DNA of 46,843 nt from Syntrophomonas sp. UBA5314 (GCA_002410325.1 DHRK01000068.1:1-46843), one strand, 5' to 3'; positions 34,670-43,407 are shown, counted from the first letter of the stretch. The notes: generated from the sequence alone by a model not told the origin. Made by a program: numbers and translations.

Positions 34670-34706
34670 GAAAACAGATCATTACTATTTGAGGAGGCAT
34701 TTAATA

Positions 34707-35918
34707 ATGGCGAAAGAAATACAAGATGTTGTGATCGTAAGTGCGTGTAGAACGCCTATAGCGAAATTTTTAGGAAGCTTAAAAGATATTCAAGCCATTG
34801 ATTTGGCTGTTACCGTTGCCCAAGAAGCCATTAAGAGAGCGGGAATCAGCCCTGATATTATCCAGGAGATCGTTATGGGCGAAGTTTATCCTCACATGCA
34901 GGGTTCACTGCCTGCTCGCCAAGTGGGCATGAAGGCCGGTCTGCCGGTTACCAGCAATGCCTGCAATGTAAACCAGAATTGTGCTTCAGGTATGCGCGCT
35001 CTGGACGTCGCTGTGAACCATATACAACTGGGGAAAAACGATGTTGCATTAGTAGTGGGTGTAGAGAGCATGACCAATGCACCCTACATGATTCCCAAAG
35101 CCAGAATGGGCTATCGCATGGGTCCCGGTCAGATTGAAGATGCTATGCTCCACGACGGCCTGGTGGACCGCCTGGTTCCCGGCCATATGGGGGTAACTGC
35201 TGAAAATATTGCTGAGAAATACGGAATCACCCGGGAAGAATGCGACCAATTAGCCATGATGAGCCATCAAAGAGCTACTCGCGCTACCCAGGACGGAACC
35301 TTCCAGCGGGAAATCGTGCCGGTAGAAATCAAGTCCAAAAAGGGCTCCAAGTTCTACGATAAAGATGAACATATGATTCCCGATGCCAATATGGAAGCCA
35401 TGGCCAAACTGCCCGCCGCCTTCAGAAAAGGCGGAGTCGTTACAGCCGCCAATGCTTCCGGCTTAAATGACGCCGCTGCCGCGGTTATCGTTATGTCCAA
35501 AGCCAAAGCACTCGAACTGGGTGTAAAACCCTTGATGAAGCTGATAAATATCTGCGCTGAAGGCGTAGCCCCCGAAGTGATGGGTCTGGGTCCGGCAGTT
35601 GTTATTCCCAAATGCTTGAAAGAAGCGGGCATGAAATATGAAGACATAGAATATTGGGAAATCAATGAAGCCTTTGCCCCACAGTTCATCGGAGTGGGCC
35701 GCATGTTGAAAGAAGACTTCGGTATCGAAATGGATCTGAGCAAGGTCAATGTAAATGGTTCCGGAATTGGGCTGGGGCATCCGGTAGGATGTACAGCCTT
35801 GCGTATTGTTGTTTCCCTGTACTATGAACTTGAAAAACAGGGTAAGACAGTCGGCGGAGCTTCCCTCTGCGTAGGCGGTGGACCTGCATACTGCTCACTG
35901 TGGACCAGAGACATATAG
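34707..35918 (+). CDS. thl: Acetyl-CoA acetyltransferase (thiolase)
   Basis: 403 residues from ATG 34707, chosen for GAGGAGG upstream; the longer frame runs back into crt. The nucleophile is C92 in NVNQNCASGMRAL. GLGHPVGCTALRI carries the catalytic His, and SLCVGGGPAYC carries the second Cys. It cleaves acetoacetyl-CoA with CoA to two acetyl-CoA. A strong hairpin follows at 35940. Confidence 0.95.
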   Translation: MAKEIQDVVIVSACRTPIAKFLGSLKDIQAIDLAVTVAQEAIKRAGISPDIIQEIVMGEVYPHMQGSLPARQVGMKAGLPVTSNACNVNQNCASGMRALDVAVNHIQLGKNDVALVVGVESMTNAPYMIPKARMGYRMGPGQIEDAMLHDGLVDRLVPGHMGVTAENIAEKYGITREECDQLAMMSHQRATRATQDGTFQREIVPVEIKSKKGSKFYDKDEHMIPDANMEAMAKLPAAFRKGGVVTAANASGLNDAAAAVIVMSKAKALELGVKPLMKLINICAEGVAPEVMGLGPAVVIPKCLKEAGMKYEDIEYWEINEAFAPQFIGVGRMLKEDFGIEMDLSKVNVNGSGIGLGHPVGCTALRIVVSLYYELEKQGKTVGGASLCVGGGPAYCSLWTRDI

Positions 35919-35939
35919 CAATATATAGGACGTAACTTT

Positions 35940-35977
35940 CCTGGGTGATGGCTTTCAAGGCCATCACCCAGGTTTTT
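35940..35977 (+). terminator. Strong hairpin between thl and acd (terminator or attenuator)
   Basis: A 13-bp perfect stem, 35940-35952 with 35960-35972, has a 7-nt loop and is followed by TTTTT. It sits inside what is otherwise one functional operon. Confidence 0.88.
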
Positions 35978-36007
35978 AAAAACCTAGCATGAATGGAGGA
36001 AAACTAA

Positions 36008-37843
36008 ATGGCATCAAATTTTGCAGTAAACAATATACGCGATTTCGAATTCATAATATCGGAATGGCTGCCCACAGAGGGAGTCTTCAGTTATCCGCAG
36101 TTTGCTGACTATTATTCCCGCGATGACATCAAAGCGGTCTTAGGGCCTATCCTCAAGATGTGCAAAGAAGTCATCGAACCGACCAACGATGACGGTGAAA
36201 AAAATCCGGTTACCTTTGCCGACGGCAAAGTCACTACCCCGCCCAGCTTTGGGCCCCTTTTCCACAAATTGCAGGAAGAAGGTTGGGGAACCAGCAATGT
36301 CGACGATTCCGAAGACGCCATGGTTTTGCCGGAAATGCTCTATGCCGCGGTATGGGAAATGATCTGCGCTGCCAACCCGGCTTTCATGCCCTATATCCTT
36401 TTGACCAGCGGGGCAGCAGGACTTATTCAAAGCTATGCCGATGACAAGTTAAAAGCCATGTTCCTGCCCAAGATGATGGACGGAACCTGGTCCGGCACCA
36501 TGTGCCTGACCGAGCCCAGCGCCGGCTCAGACGTGGGCGACATTCTCTCCAAGGCTTATCCGACAGATGATCCGCGTATTTTCAAGGTCAAAGGCAGCAA
36601 GATATTTATCACCGGCGGCGACAATGACTTTACCGAAAACATCATCCATCTCTATCTGGCCCGGGTAGAGGGCGCCAGAGCTGGAACCGCAGGTATTTCA
36701 TTATTCGTCGTCCCCAAATACTGGGTTAATGAAGACGGCAGCCTGGAAGACAATGACTTCGTAACCACCGGAGCCGAGCATAAAATGGGTCTGCACGGAT
36801 CAGTCACAGCCGCCCTGGCTGCGGGTGAAAACGACGGCTGCCGCGGCTGGCTGCTGGGCGTCGACCCCCGTGAAAACGATGGCAAGGGCCAGGGCATGGC
36901 TCAGATGTTCCAGATGATGAACCTGGCCCGCATGGAGACCGGTCACATGGCTCTCTCCTGTGTAATTAACGCCTACGCCAATGCCCGCGACAATGCCAAA
37001 GAGAGAATCCAGGGCCGGCTGATGACTGATCCCAAGGCCGGACGTGTAGCTATCATCAACCACGAAGATATCAAGCGCACCCTTATGGCGGGTAAAGCGC
37101 ATATTGAAGCCATCCGGGCCATGATGTACCGGGTTTATCTGGCTTTTGATCAGCGCCACCGGGATCCCGATCCGGCCGTCAGAAAAGCGGCCAGTGATCT
37201 GATTGAAATGACCACCCCGCTTTGCAAAGCCTATCCTTCCGACGAAGGCTGGTGGCTGTGCGGTGAAGCCATTCAAAGCTATGGCGGCTACGGCTATTGT
37301 TCAGAATATCCGGTCGGCCAGCTGGCCTGCGATATGAAAATCTACTCCATCTGGGAAGGAACCAACTTCATCCAGTCCATGGACCTGGTAGGACGCAAGA
37401 TGAGCATGAAGGGCGGCTCCGTATTTGCCGGCTGGGTGCAGGAAATGGTGGATTTCTGCGAGGCCAACCAGGGCAACGCAACCTTTGCCAAGGAATTCGC
37501 CAATCTGGAAAAGGCTCTGAAGGCCTATAAAGAAATGACAGCCGCTTTGCAGGGATACTTCAAGAGCAATGTAAGCCTGGTGCCGCTCTACTCCCGCCGG
37601 GTGCTGACCGCTTCCGCCCAACTTTACTGCGGCCGTCTGATTTTGGATCAGGGCCTGTTAGCTGACAAGAAGGCTAAAGAATTGGGCTCCGATCATTATG
37701 ACTACAATTTCTATTCCGGCAAAGTAGCCACTGCTAAATACTACCTGCGCAATGTAGTACCCAACGTCTGGGCGGTTTCCGAAATCGTTTTAGATGCTGA
37801 CACTTCAGCAATTGATGTTCCGGTAGATGTTTTTGAGTACTAG
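36008..37843 (+). CDS. Acyl-CoA dehydrogenase, long form (butyryl-CoA dehydrogenase-like)
   Basis: 611 residues, the long form with a C-terminal extra domain. The acyl-CoA dehydrogenase core shows MCLTEPSAGSDVG, KIFITGGDND, SYGGYGYCSEYPVGQLACD and YSIWEGTNFIQ with the conserved Glu. It would oxidise butyryl-CoA to crotonyl-CoA, passing electrons to an electron-transfer flavoprotein. No etfAB or membrane FeS oxidoreductase is seen here, so those partners must be elsewhere. This is the energetically hardest step of syntrophic butyrate oxidation. GGAGG precedes the ATG. Confidence 0.93.
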   Translation: MASNFAVNNIRDFEFIISEWLPTEGVFSYPQFADYYSRDDIKAVLGPILKMCKEVIEPTNDDGEKNPVTFADGKVTTPPSFGPLFHKLQEEGWGTSNVDDSEDAMVLPEMLYAAVWEMICAANPAFMPYILLTSGAAGLIQSYADDKLKAMFLPKMMDGTWSGTMCLTEPSAGSDVGDILSKAYPTDDPRIFKVKGSKIFITGGDNDFTENIIHLYLARVEGARAGTAGISLFVVPKYWVNEDGSLEDNDFVTTGAEHKMGLHGSVTAALAAGENDGCRGWLLGVDPRENDGKGQGMAQMFQMMNLARMETGHMALSCVINAYANARDNAKERIQGRLMTDPKAGRVAIINHEDIKRTLMAGKAHIEAIRAMMYRVYLAFDQRHRDPDPAVRKAASDLIEMTTPLCKAYPSDEGWWLCGEAIQSYGGYGYCSEYPVGQLACDMKIYSIWEGTNFIQSMDLVGRKMSMKGGSVFAGWVQEMVDFCEANQGNATFAKEFANLEKALKAYKEMTAALQGYFKSNVSLVPLYSRRVLTASAQLYCGRLILDQGLLADKKAKELGSDHYDYNFYSGKVATAKYYLRNVVPNVWAVSEIVLDADTSAIDVPVDVFEY

Positions 37844-37868
37844 GATTTAAAGGGAGGATGTAATTTAA

Positions 37869-39212
37869 GTGAATTACAGTTCGGAATACCAGCGCAAGTT
37901 AACACCTGTAGATGAAGCCCTGAAAGTAGTCAAATCAGGGGATCTAGTTCATTATGGGGAGTTCATGATGAATTCCGCCTACCTGGATGCTGCTCTGGCC
38001 AAGCGAGTCGATGAACTGTATAACGTTAACATAAGGACTACGACTTGTCCGTTCCAACCCAAGGCGGTACTGGCGGATCCGGAGAGAAAGCACTTTATTT
38101 ATAATGACTGGCATTGCAGCGGGGCCAGCCGGAAATTGCATGACAAGAATCTTTGCAACTATATACCGCTGACCTATCATGAAGCCAACAGTTTTTACTA
38201 TCGAGGTTATGTGGATGTTGATGTGGCTATGATAAAAGTAGCGCCCATGGATAAACATGGCTTCTTCAATTTTGGAACATCGTGTTCCCTGACTCCTAAT
38301 GCTTGTGACGCGGCCAAGATCGTTATTGTCGAAGTCAACCCGAGTGTGCCGCAATGCCTGGGTGGCAATCGGGAGTCAATCCACATTTCCGAAATCGACT
38401 TCATTGTTGAAGGGGACAACCAGCCCATGCCCCAGTTGCCAGAGCTGCCCATATCCGATACCGATAAAAAGATCGCCAGCATCGTGATGGAGCAGATTGA
38501 GGACGGATCCTGCATTCAGCTGGGTATAGGCGCTATGCCCAACGCAGTTGGGGCCATGATAGCCCAATCGGATCTCAAGGATTTGGGCGTGCATACCGAG
38601 ATGCTGGTTGACTCTTTTGTCGACATGTACGAGGCGGGGCGTATAACCGGCCGGCATAAACAGCTGGATAAATGCAAGATGGTTTACACTTTCGCCATGG
38701 GAACCAACAAACTCTACGAGTTTATGGACAACAATCCCGCCTGCGCCCTTTACCCGGTGGAGTATACAAATGATCCTTATATTATTGGGCAAAACGACAA
38801 TGTCGTCGGGATTAACAATGCTATAGAAGTCGACCTCTATGGCCAGGTCGCCTCGGAATCAGCAGGAATACGGCATATTTCAGGCACCGGAGGTCAGCTG
38901 GACTTCATATCCGGATCCTATATTTCCAAAGGCGGTAAAGGCTTGATCTGCCTGACCTCAACCTTTAAAGATAAGGACGGAAATCTGAAGTCGAGAATCA
39001 AACCTATTCTGACCCCCGGAGCAATTGTTACCGTACCTCGCAGCATTAATTTCTATGTGATAACCGAATATGGAGTGGCCATGTTGAAGGCCAAATCGAC
39101 CTGGCAGAGAGCCGAAGCCTTGATCAACATTGCTCACCCCGATTTGCGCGATGAGCTCATTAAAGAGGCTGACAAAATGAATATCTGGGTAAGGAGCAAC
39201 AAAATAGTTTAA
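37869..39212 (+). CDS. Acetyl-CoA/butyrate CoA-transferase family protein
   Basis: 447 residues from a GTG start with GGGAGG upstream. The architecture matches the 4-hydroxybutyrate/butyrate:acetyl-CoA CoA-transferases. IQLGIGAMPNAVGAMI and VHTEMLVDSFVDMYEAG contain the probable catalytic Glu (E244), and GTGGQLDFISGS is the CoA-site glycine motif. In this operon its likely job is to activate butyrate with acetyl-CoA, giving butyryl-CoA and acetate. Exact substrate specificity cannot be read from sequence. Confidence 0.92.
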   Translation: MNYSSEYQRKLTPVDEALKVVKSGDLVHYGEFMMNSAYLDAALAKRVDELYNVNIRTTTCPFQPKAVLADPERKHFIYNDWHCSGASRKLHDKNLCNYIPLTYHEANSFYYRGYVDVDVAMIKVAPMDKHGFFNFGTSCSLTPNACDAAKIVIVEVNPSVPQCLGGNRESIHISEIDFIVEGDNQPMPQLPELPISDTDKKIASIVMEQIEDGSCIQLGIGAMPNAVGAMIAQSDLKDLGVHTEMLVDSFVDMYEAGRITGRHKQLDKCKMVYTFAMGTNKLYEFMDNNPACALYPVEYTNDPYIIGQNDNVVGINNAIEVDLYGQVASESAGIRHISGTGGQLDFISGSYISKGGKGLICLTSTFKDKDGNLKSRIKPILTPGAIVTVPRSINFYVITEYGVAMLKAKSTWQRAEALINIAHPDLRDELIKEADKMNIWVRSNKIV

Positions 39213-39329
39213 TTTCAGTCAAACAAGCTATAATACGTTTTGCGCCCCAAGTTGTGATTTCCCCCTTAATCATATTAGCCGGTATGGGTACCCAACCCAT
39301 AACCCCCTTATATCACTTCTCTATAGGCA

Positions 39330-39372
39330 GGGTGATGGAAACAGAAACATCACCCCCCTATACTCTTTTTTT
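39330..39372 (+). terminator. Probable terminator of the acd-CoA transferase transcript
   Basis: GGGTGATG/CATCACCC, an 8-bp stem with a 10-nt loop, is followed after about 10 nt by a run of seven T. It shares the GGTGATG core with the hairpin at 35940. Confidence 0.65.
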
Positions 39373-39494
39373 CTTAATTAGGAAATGAATAATCGGGTAA
39401 AAGAGGATCCAGAAGGGTGTATTAACATAAATTATTGAGCATGAAGCGACCGGTTTTAGCCAAACAATAAGTAAAAACAAAGGGGGCGATAGAC

Positions 39495-39611
39495 ATGGTC
39501 AAACCGGGCACCATAAAGTTCTTGTTCCTGTGCAGCGGAATATTCCTGGGAGCGGTTTGGGAAATGGCCAAAGTGCATGAAAAGGTAGCCCATCCGGTTA
39601 GAGAGCAATAG
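39495..39611 (+). CDS. 38-residue putative membrane peptide
   Basis: The ATG at 39495 follows AAAGGGGGCGAT with good spacing. The protein is MVKPGTIKFLFLC, then SGIFLGAVWEMAKVHEK, then a short polar end VAHPVREQ. One amphipathic to hydrophobic helix of about 16-18 residues suggests membrane association. I do not recognise it. The codons and the clean ribosome site argue that it is translated. A terminator follows at 39727. Confidence 0.55.
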   Translation: MVKPGTIKFLFLCSGIFLGAVWEMAKVHEKVAHPVREQ

Positions 39612-39726
39612 CAACAAATTAGGATGTTTTCGCGAAAATGTCGAAGTTCCCGTGGCAGGAGAAACACCGGTTTTAAGAGAATAACTACAGAGCGCCAAAT
39701 CGGTTAAATCCGGTTTGAATTAAAAG

Positions 39727-39750
39727 AAACAGGGCGTCAGCCCTGTTTTT
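39727..39750 (+). terminator. Rho-independent terminator
   Basis: AAACAGGGC-GTCA-GCCCTGTTT followed by TT and AATTA; perfect 9-bp stem. It precedes the nucleotidase gene by 22 nt. Confidence 0.85.
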
Positions 39751-39771
39751 AATTATAGGCGGGAGAAGAGA

Positions 39772-40425
39772 ATGCGCATTGGTATCGATATTGACAACAC
39801 CATAACCCGAACCTCGGAGATCATTCTAAAGTACGCTCAATGCTTTGGCCGGGAAAACCACTTGAATTTGGTTCCCAACCGGCAGGCTTATTTATTAGAA
39901 GATGTTTTGGGCTGGCCGGGACCGGAGGTAGAAAGATTTTTTGCCAGATCTTTGCTGGATATTTATACCCATGTTAAGCCCCAGCCCATGGCGGTGGAAA
40001 TAATGCGTGAATGGAGCAGCCGGCATAATCTGGTTTTGATCACTTCGCGCCAAAAGTATTCCCCGGGGATCGAACAGGCCACCCGGGAATGGCTGGGCAG
40101 GCATCGGGTTGTGTACCACAAATTGATCATGAACACTACCAGCAATTTTCACTATTCCAGCAAAGTAGATGCCTGCCTGGACAACGGGGTGGAGATTATG
40201 CTGGAGGATCACCACGATCAGGCTTTGGAGCTGAGCCGCTGGCTGCCGGTCCTGCTCTTTTCCTATCCCTATAATCAGCATCTCCAGGTCAGCAACGTCA
40301 AGCGGGTAAAAGACTGGTTGGAGGTTAAAAACATCGTCCAGAATCTGGAGGAAAGCTGTCAGTTCCGGAAGGGGCCAGACGCAAGATCGCCCGGCCTACT
40401 CCCCGGACGGTATGAGGAGGGATAA
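39772..40425 (+). CDS. HAD-family 5'(3')-deoxyribonucleotidase-like protein
   Basis: 217 residues. The N-terminal GIDIDNTIT is the DxDxT nucleophile motif of HAD phosphatases. LVLITSR is motif II, and CLDNGVEIMLEDHHDQAL carries the motif III/IV acidic residues. The arrangement resembles the NT5C/YorS-type nucleotidase family, which removes phosphate from pyrimidine nucleotides. GGCGGGAG precedes the ATG. The sirtuin gene begins 5 nt after its stop, so the two are probably co-expressed. Confidence 0.8.
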   Translation: MRIGIDIDNTITRTSEIILKYAQCFGRENHLNLVPNRQAYLLEDVLGWPGPEVERFFARSLLDIYTHVKPQPMAVEIMREWSSRHNLVLITSRQKYSPGIEQATREWLGRHRVVYHKLIMNTTSNFHYSSKVDACLDNGVEIMLEDHHDQALELSRWLPVLLFSYPYNQHLQVSNVKRVKDWLEVKNIVQNLEESCQFRKGPDARSPGLLPGRYEEG

Positions 40426-40430
40426 ATCTC

Positions 40431-41189
40431 GTGAATGACTCGATAAGGCAAATTGTAAAGGCGATGAAGCTGTCCCCCAATACGGTAGTGGTAACCGGGG
40501 CGGGGATCAGTACGGAAGCAGGGATCCCCGATTTTCGAGGGCAAAACGGCATATACCGGCAACTGGGTGAAAACCGGGTAATGAATATCATCAATATAGA
40601 TTTCTTCCGCCGTCATCCCGATGAATTTTATCATTTTTACCGCCAGTACTTTACCTTTCCGCCGGTGGAGCCCAGCAAGGCCCATCTTTTGCTGGCTGAA
40701 ATGGAGAAAAAGCGCCTCATTAAGGGAGTTGTAACCCAAAATATTGATAATCTGCATCAGAAAGCAGGGAGTAAAAACGTCATCCCCATTCATGGTAATG
40801 CCGAGCAGTTCATATGCACTGATATACGCTGCCAGGGAACCTTTGACAGCAGCTGCCTGGACCGCCTCCCCGATACGGTTCCCCGCTGCCCGCTGTGCGG
40901 AAGCGTTATAAAACCGGATGTGGTTCTTTTCGGGGAAAACATCAAAAACTATGTCGGCGCCAGAGACATGATCCTGAGCGCCCGGCTGCTGATCGTGATC
41001 GGCTCCTCCCTGACCGTATACCCTCTGGCCGGTTTCGTCAAAGACTTCAGCACCTTTGCCCAGGACCTGGTTATAATCAACAAGGGGCCTACCGAAATGG
41101 ACCATGCGGCCCTGGTTAAACTGGAAGTGGGGAACCAGACCACCGGGGATCTGCTGGAGGCTATTCTGGATGGACTAAACAAATTTTAA
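40431..41189 (+). CDS. NAD-dependent protein deacylase, Sir2 family
   Basis: 252 residues from a GTG start with GAGGAGGG upstream. GAGISTEAGIPDFRG and TQNIDNLHQKAG are the NAD site, H121 (IPIHGNAEQF) is the catalytic His, and four cysteines (C129, C134, C153, C156) form the zinc site. Sirtuins remove acetyl or longer acyl groups from lysines, giving nicotinamide and O-acyl-ADP-ribose. In an organism that accumulates reactive acyl-CoA, a deacylase near the beta-oxidation genes is a plausible partner, though this is inference. Confidence 0.93.
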   Translation: MNDSIRQIVKAMKLSPNTVVVTGAGISTEAGIPDFRGQNGIYRQLGENRVMNIINIDFFRRHPDEFYHFYRQYFTFPPVEPSKAHLLLAEMEKKRLIKGVVTQNIDNLHQKAGSKNVIPIHGNAEQFICTDIRCQGTFDSSCLDRLPDTVPRCPLCGSVIKPDVVLFGENIKNYVGARDMILSARLLIVIGSSLTVYPLAGFVKDFSTFAQDLVIINKGPTEMDHAALVKLEVGNQTTGDLLEAILDGLNKF

Positions 41190-41368
41190 AGGGGTAAAAT
41201 TCTTCAAATAATTTTGCGCAACCGGGAGATACTTCCCGGTTCTTTGTTATAATAGTCCGGTATTTCTATAGTACTATCAGCCTGCCCAAAGTTGTGTGAA
41301 AAAGCAGGGAAAAATGTAAGAAGTGGCGAAAGCACACCTATAGTTACCGTTGTGACCAGAGTATGCTA
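41190..41368. other. Intergenic sequence left of the MITE-like element
   Basis: AACCGGGA/TCCCGGTT (41220-41241) makes an 8-bp hairpin followed by CTTTG, a weak terminator for the sirtuin gene. A TATAAT at 41248-41253 follows without a good -35. The segment CTGCCCAAAGTTGTGTGAAAAAG (near 41282) looks like a possible transposon end but I cannot confirm a family. Confidence 0.4.
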
Positions 41369-41577
41369 GTACACTGTCAAGCCTAATTTAATATCAAACC
41401 TGGTTTCGATTTCCGTATTGATTGTCACCGCTTATAAAACCCATAATACATATTTGCCAGGATGGCTGGTGCCTGCGATTTTCTATAGAAGAAGAGAAGG
41501 TGCCGAAGTATGGTTGTTAGAGCGGCCGTTTTATACGGGAATTTTTTAACCAATGTAGATTGGGGCTGACAGTGTAC
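41369..41577. mobile_element. MITE-like element with IS630-type ends
   Basis: The 209-bp element begins GTACACTGTCA and ends TGACAGTGTAC, a perfect inverted pair. Each end is flanked by TA, and the outer bases C and G restore the target CTAG, which is the known insertion preference of the IS630 (Tc1/mariner-like) family with TA duplication. Including flanks, 14 bp are perfectly inverted (41366-41379 and 41567-41580), with three more after a one-base gap. There is no open frame long enough for a transposase, so it would be non-autonomous. It lies just upstream of the lipoprotein gene. Confidence 0.7.
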
Positions 41578-41619
41578 TAGGGGGTTGGCAGGATCTTAAA
41601 GAGATTAAGGAGTGGTGAG

Positions 41620-42495
41620 ATGAGAAAGGGTAATTTCAGGAAATGGATGGTGTTGTTCTGCGCGGTGCTTTTACTGCTCGGCACTATGAGTGTGGCCGGC
41701 TGTAAGAAGCAAACCGGAGATACCGGAACCACCAGCACAAGCACCGGCAGTGAAAACGTGGCCCCGCCCAAGGTACCCACCTGGGATGAACTGGCCACCA
41801 CCAAAGACGCCAATTATCCCCCAGCAACAGAAATATCCGGGCGTTATACCGGAGTAATGGTTTTCACCGAGGTTAATATTCCCCAGCAGACCACAGGCGC
41901 CACCAGTGAGGAACAGGCCGGAGAGGCATGCGCTTTTGCCATCCTGGCAGCTCTCAAAGATGCTCCCCTGCCGGTAGTAGTTGATTTACAGGTTGGAGCC
42001 GATGGCAAAGGCACCATGACCATGAATATAGAGGGGCTTACGGACCAGGACAGCAGCAGCAAGCCGGAAGCAGTTCCGGTAAGCTACGCCAACGGCAAGT
42101 TGACTATCAGCAATCCGTCCAGCGGCAGTGATACTATTGACACTCAGGATATCAGTATTTCTTTTTTGACCAAAGAATACCAGCAGGGACTGGGCGCGAA
42201 GGCCACTGAAGAACAGGGTAAGACCAAGGCTCTGCAGGATGAGATAGCCGCTCTCAAAACCAAACTGGCCAGTGCCGCCGATGCTGATAAAGCCAAACTG
42301 CAGCAGGAAATAGAGCAGAAAGAAAACCTCGTCAAGATGAGAACTACGTCTTCTGCCTATATGGAACAGCTGGCCAAGACTGATGCCAAGCTGGTCCTGA
42401 ACGGAATCTTCAGTTCCAAAGCCAAGGATGGTTCGTTCTCCATGAAGGGCATAATGACCGCGGTTAATGCTACCGTAACGGTGCCCAAGAACTAG
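41620..42495 (+). CDS. Lipoprotein of unknown function
   Basis: 291 residues. The signal peptide ends in the lipobox SVAGC (Cys at about residue 28), followed by a Thr/Ser/Gly-rich linker. A beta-rich domain contains SGRYTGVMVFTEVNIP, which is reminiscent of the MORN-like YxGxM pattern but occurs once. Residues about 195-245 form a coiled coil (ALQDEIAALKTKLASAADADK and KLQQEIEQKENLVKM). I do not recognise a family. An Lgt-like gene follows 9 nt later, so the two are likely one operon. The upstream region is the MITE-like element. Confidence 0.75.
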   Translation: MRKGNFRKWMVLFCAVLLLLGTMSVAGCKKQTGDTGTTSTSTGSENVAPPKVPTWDELATTKDANYPPATEISGRYTGVMVFTEVNIPQQTTGATSEEQAGEACAFAILAALKDAPLPVVVDLQVGADGKGTMTMNIEGLTDQDSSSKPEAVPVSYANGKLTISNPSSGSDTIDTQDISISFLTKEYQQGLGAKATEEQGKTKALQDEIAALKTKLASAADADKAKLQQEIEQKENLVKMRTTSSAYMEQLAKTDAKLVLNGIFSSKAKDGSFSMKGIMTAVNATVTVPKN

Positions 42496-42504
42496 GGAGG
42501 CAAT

Positions 42505-43338
42505 TTGTATCCACAGATAGTATTATCATGGGGAGGCCTGGCGCTGACCCTTTCATCCTACCGGCTTTTTATGGGGCTGTTCGCCTTGAGTGTATCAGTT
42601 GGCGCCTATATAGTCGGAAGCCGGAAACAGTTGAATAGAAGAAGCCTGTTATTTATTATTTTGCTAGTCAACCTGGCTGCCCTGCTGGGCAGCCGGTTGC
42701 TTTATCTGTTCAGCCAGGGAGGGCTTACTTCGCTTACCATGGCCCGCGTTTTTGATCTGCACTTCCGGTTCTTTTCAGTGTATGGCGGGTTGGTGCTGGC
42801 TGGCATCCTGGGATTGGCGGCCTGTCTGTTCCTGCGTTTGAATCCCTGGGTGGTGGGTGACGCTTTCGCTCCCGGTTTGGGTATAGGGCTGGCTCTGGCC
42901 AAAACCGGTTGCTTTTTAAACGGCTGCTGTTTTGGCAAAGTTAGCGGCCTTCCCTGGAGCGTTTCTTTTCCGCCCGAGGCCCAGGCATTCAGCTACCAGA
43001 TCATGGCCAGCGGCATGACCTTATTTTCCCGGACGGCTCGACTGCATCCGGTTCAGCTGTATGAAGCACTGGCTGCTCTGGCCGGTGCGCTTGTCTGCAT
43101 CTGGGTCTTGAAAAGATACGGCCGAAAAATCTCGGGCCTGGCCATTTTAACTTTGGGCCTGTGGTTTACTGCCTGGCGATGGGGGCTTTACGGATTCCGG
43201 GCATCAGTAATCCGGGGGTCCCTGGATCATCAGATATATCCCTGGCTATACGGAACCCTCATAGTCATCTGTTTAATATTAATGATCGTAAGAATTAAAA
43301 CCGCACAAAGTTCACCTGCCCATCCTTTAGAAGGGTGA
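42505..43338 (+). CDS. Lgt-like membrane protein (prolipoprotein diacylglyceryl transferase family)
   Basis: 277 residues from a TTG start with GGGAGG upstream. About seven membrane segments. AKTGCFLNGCCFG corresponds to the Lgt signature region and LHPVQLYEALAAL to its C-terminal conserved block. The usual HGG motif appears as YGG (SVYGGLVLAGI), so the essential His of canonical Lgt is replaced. This is typical of Lgt-like paralogues in Clostridia whose activity is untested. It follows a lipoprotein gene directly and precedes the kinase-MORN pair. Confidence 0.8.
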   Translation: MYPQIVLSWGGLALTLSSYRLFMGLFALSVSVGAYIVGSRKQLNRRSLLFIILLVNLAALLGSRLLYLFSQGGLTSLTMARVFDLHFRFFSVYGGLVLAGILGLAACLFLRLNPWVVGDAFAPGLGIGLALAKTGCFLNGCCFGKVSGLPWSVSFPPEAQAFSYQIMASGMTLFSRTARLHPVQLYEALAALAGALVCIWVLKRYGRKISGLAILTLGLWFTAWRWGLYGFRASVIRGSLDHQIYPWLYGTLIVICLILMIVRIKTAQSSPAHPLEG

Positions 43339-43407
43339 TGATAGAAGTGAATTCAATTCAGTGGAATTAATAGATAGTTAACCGTTTTATGAGTAGGGGG
43401 TTGTTCT

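Noticed and set aside
36800..37276. 158-residue minus-strand frame inside acd
   Set aside because: Antisense to a strongly conserved enzyme and without family features.
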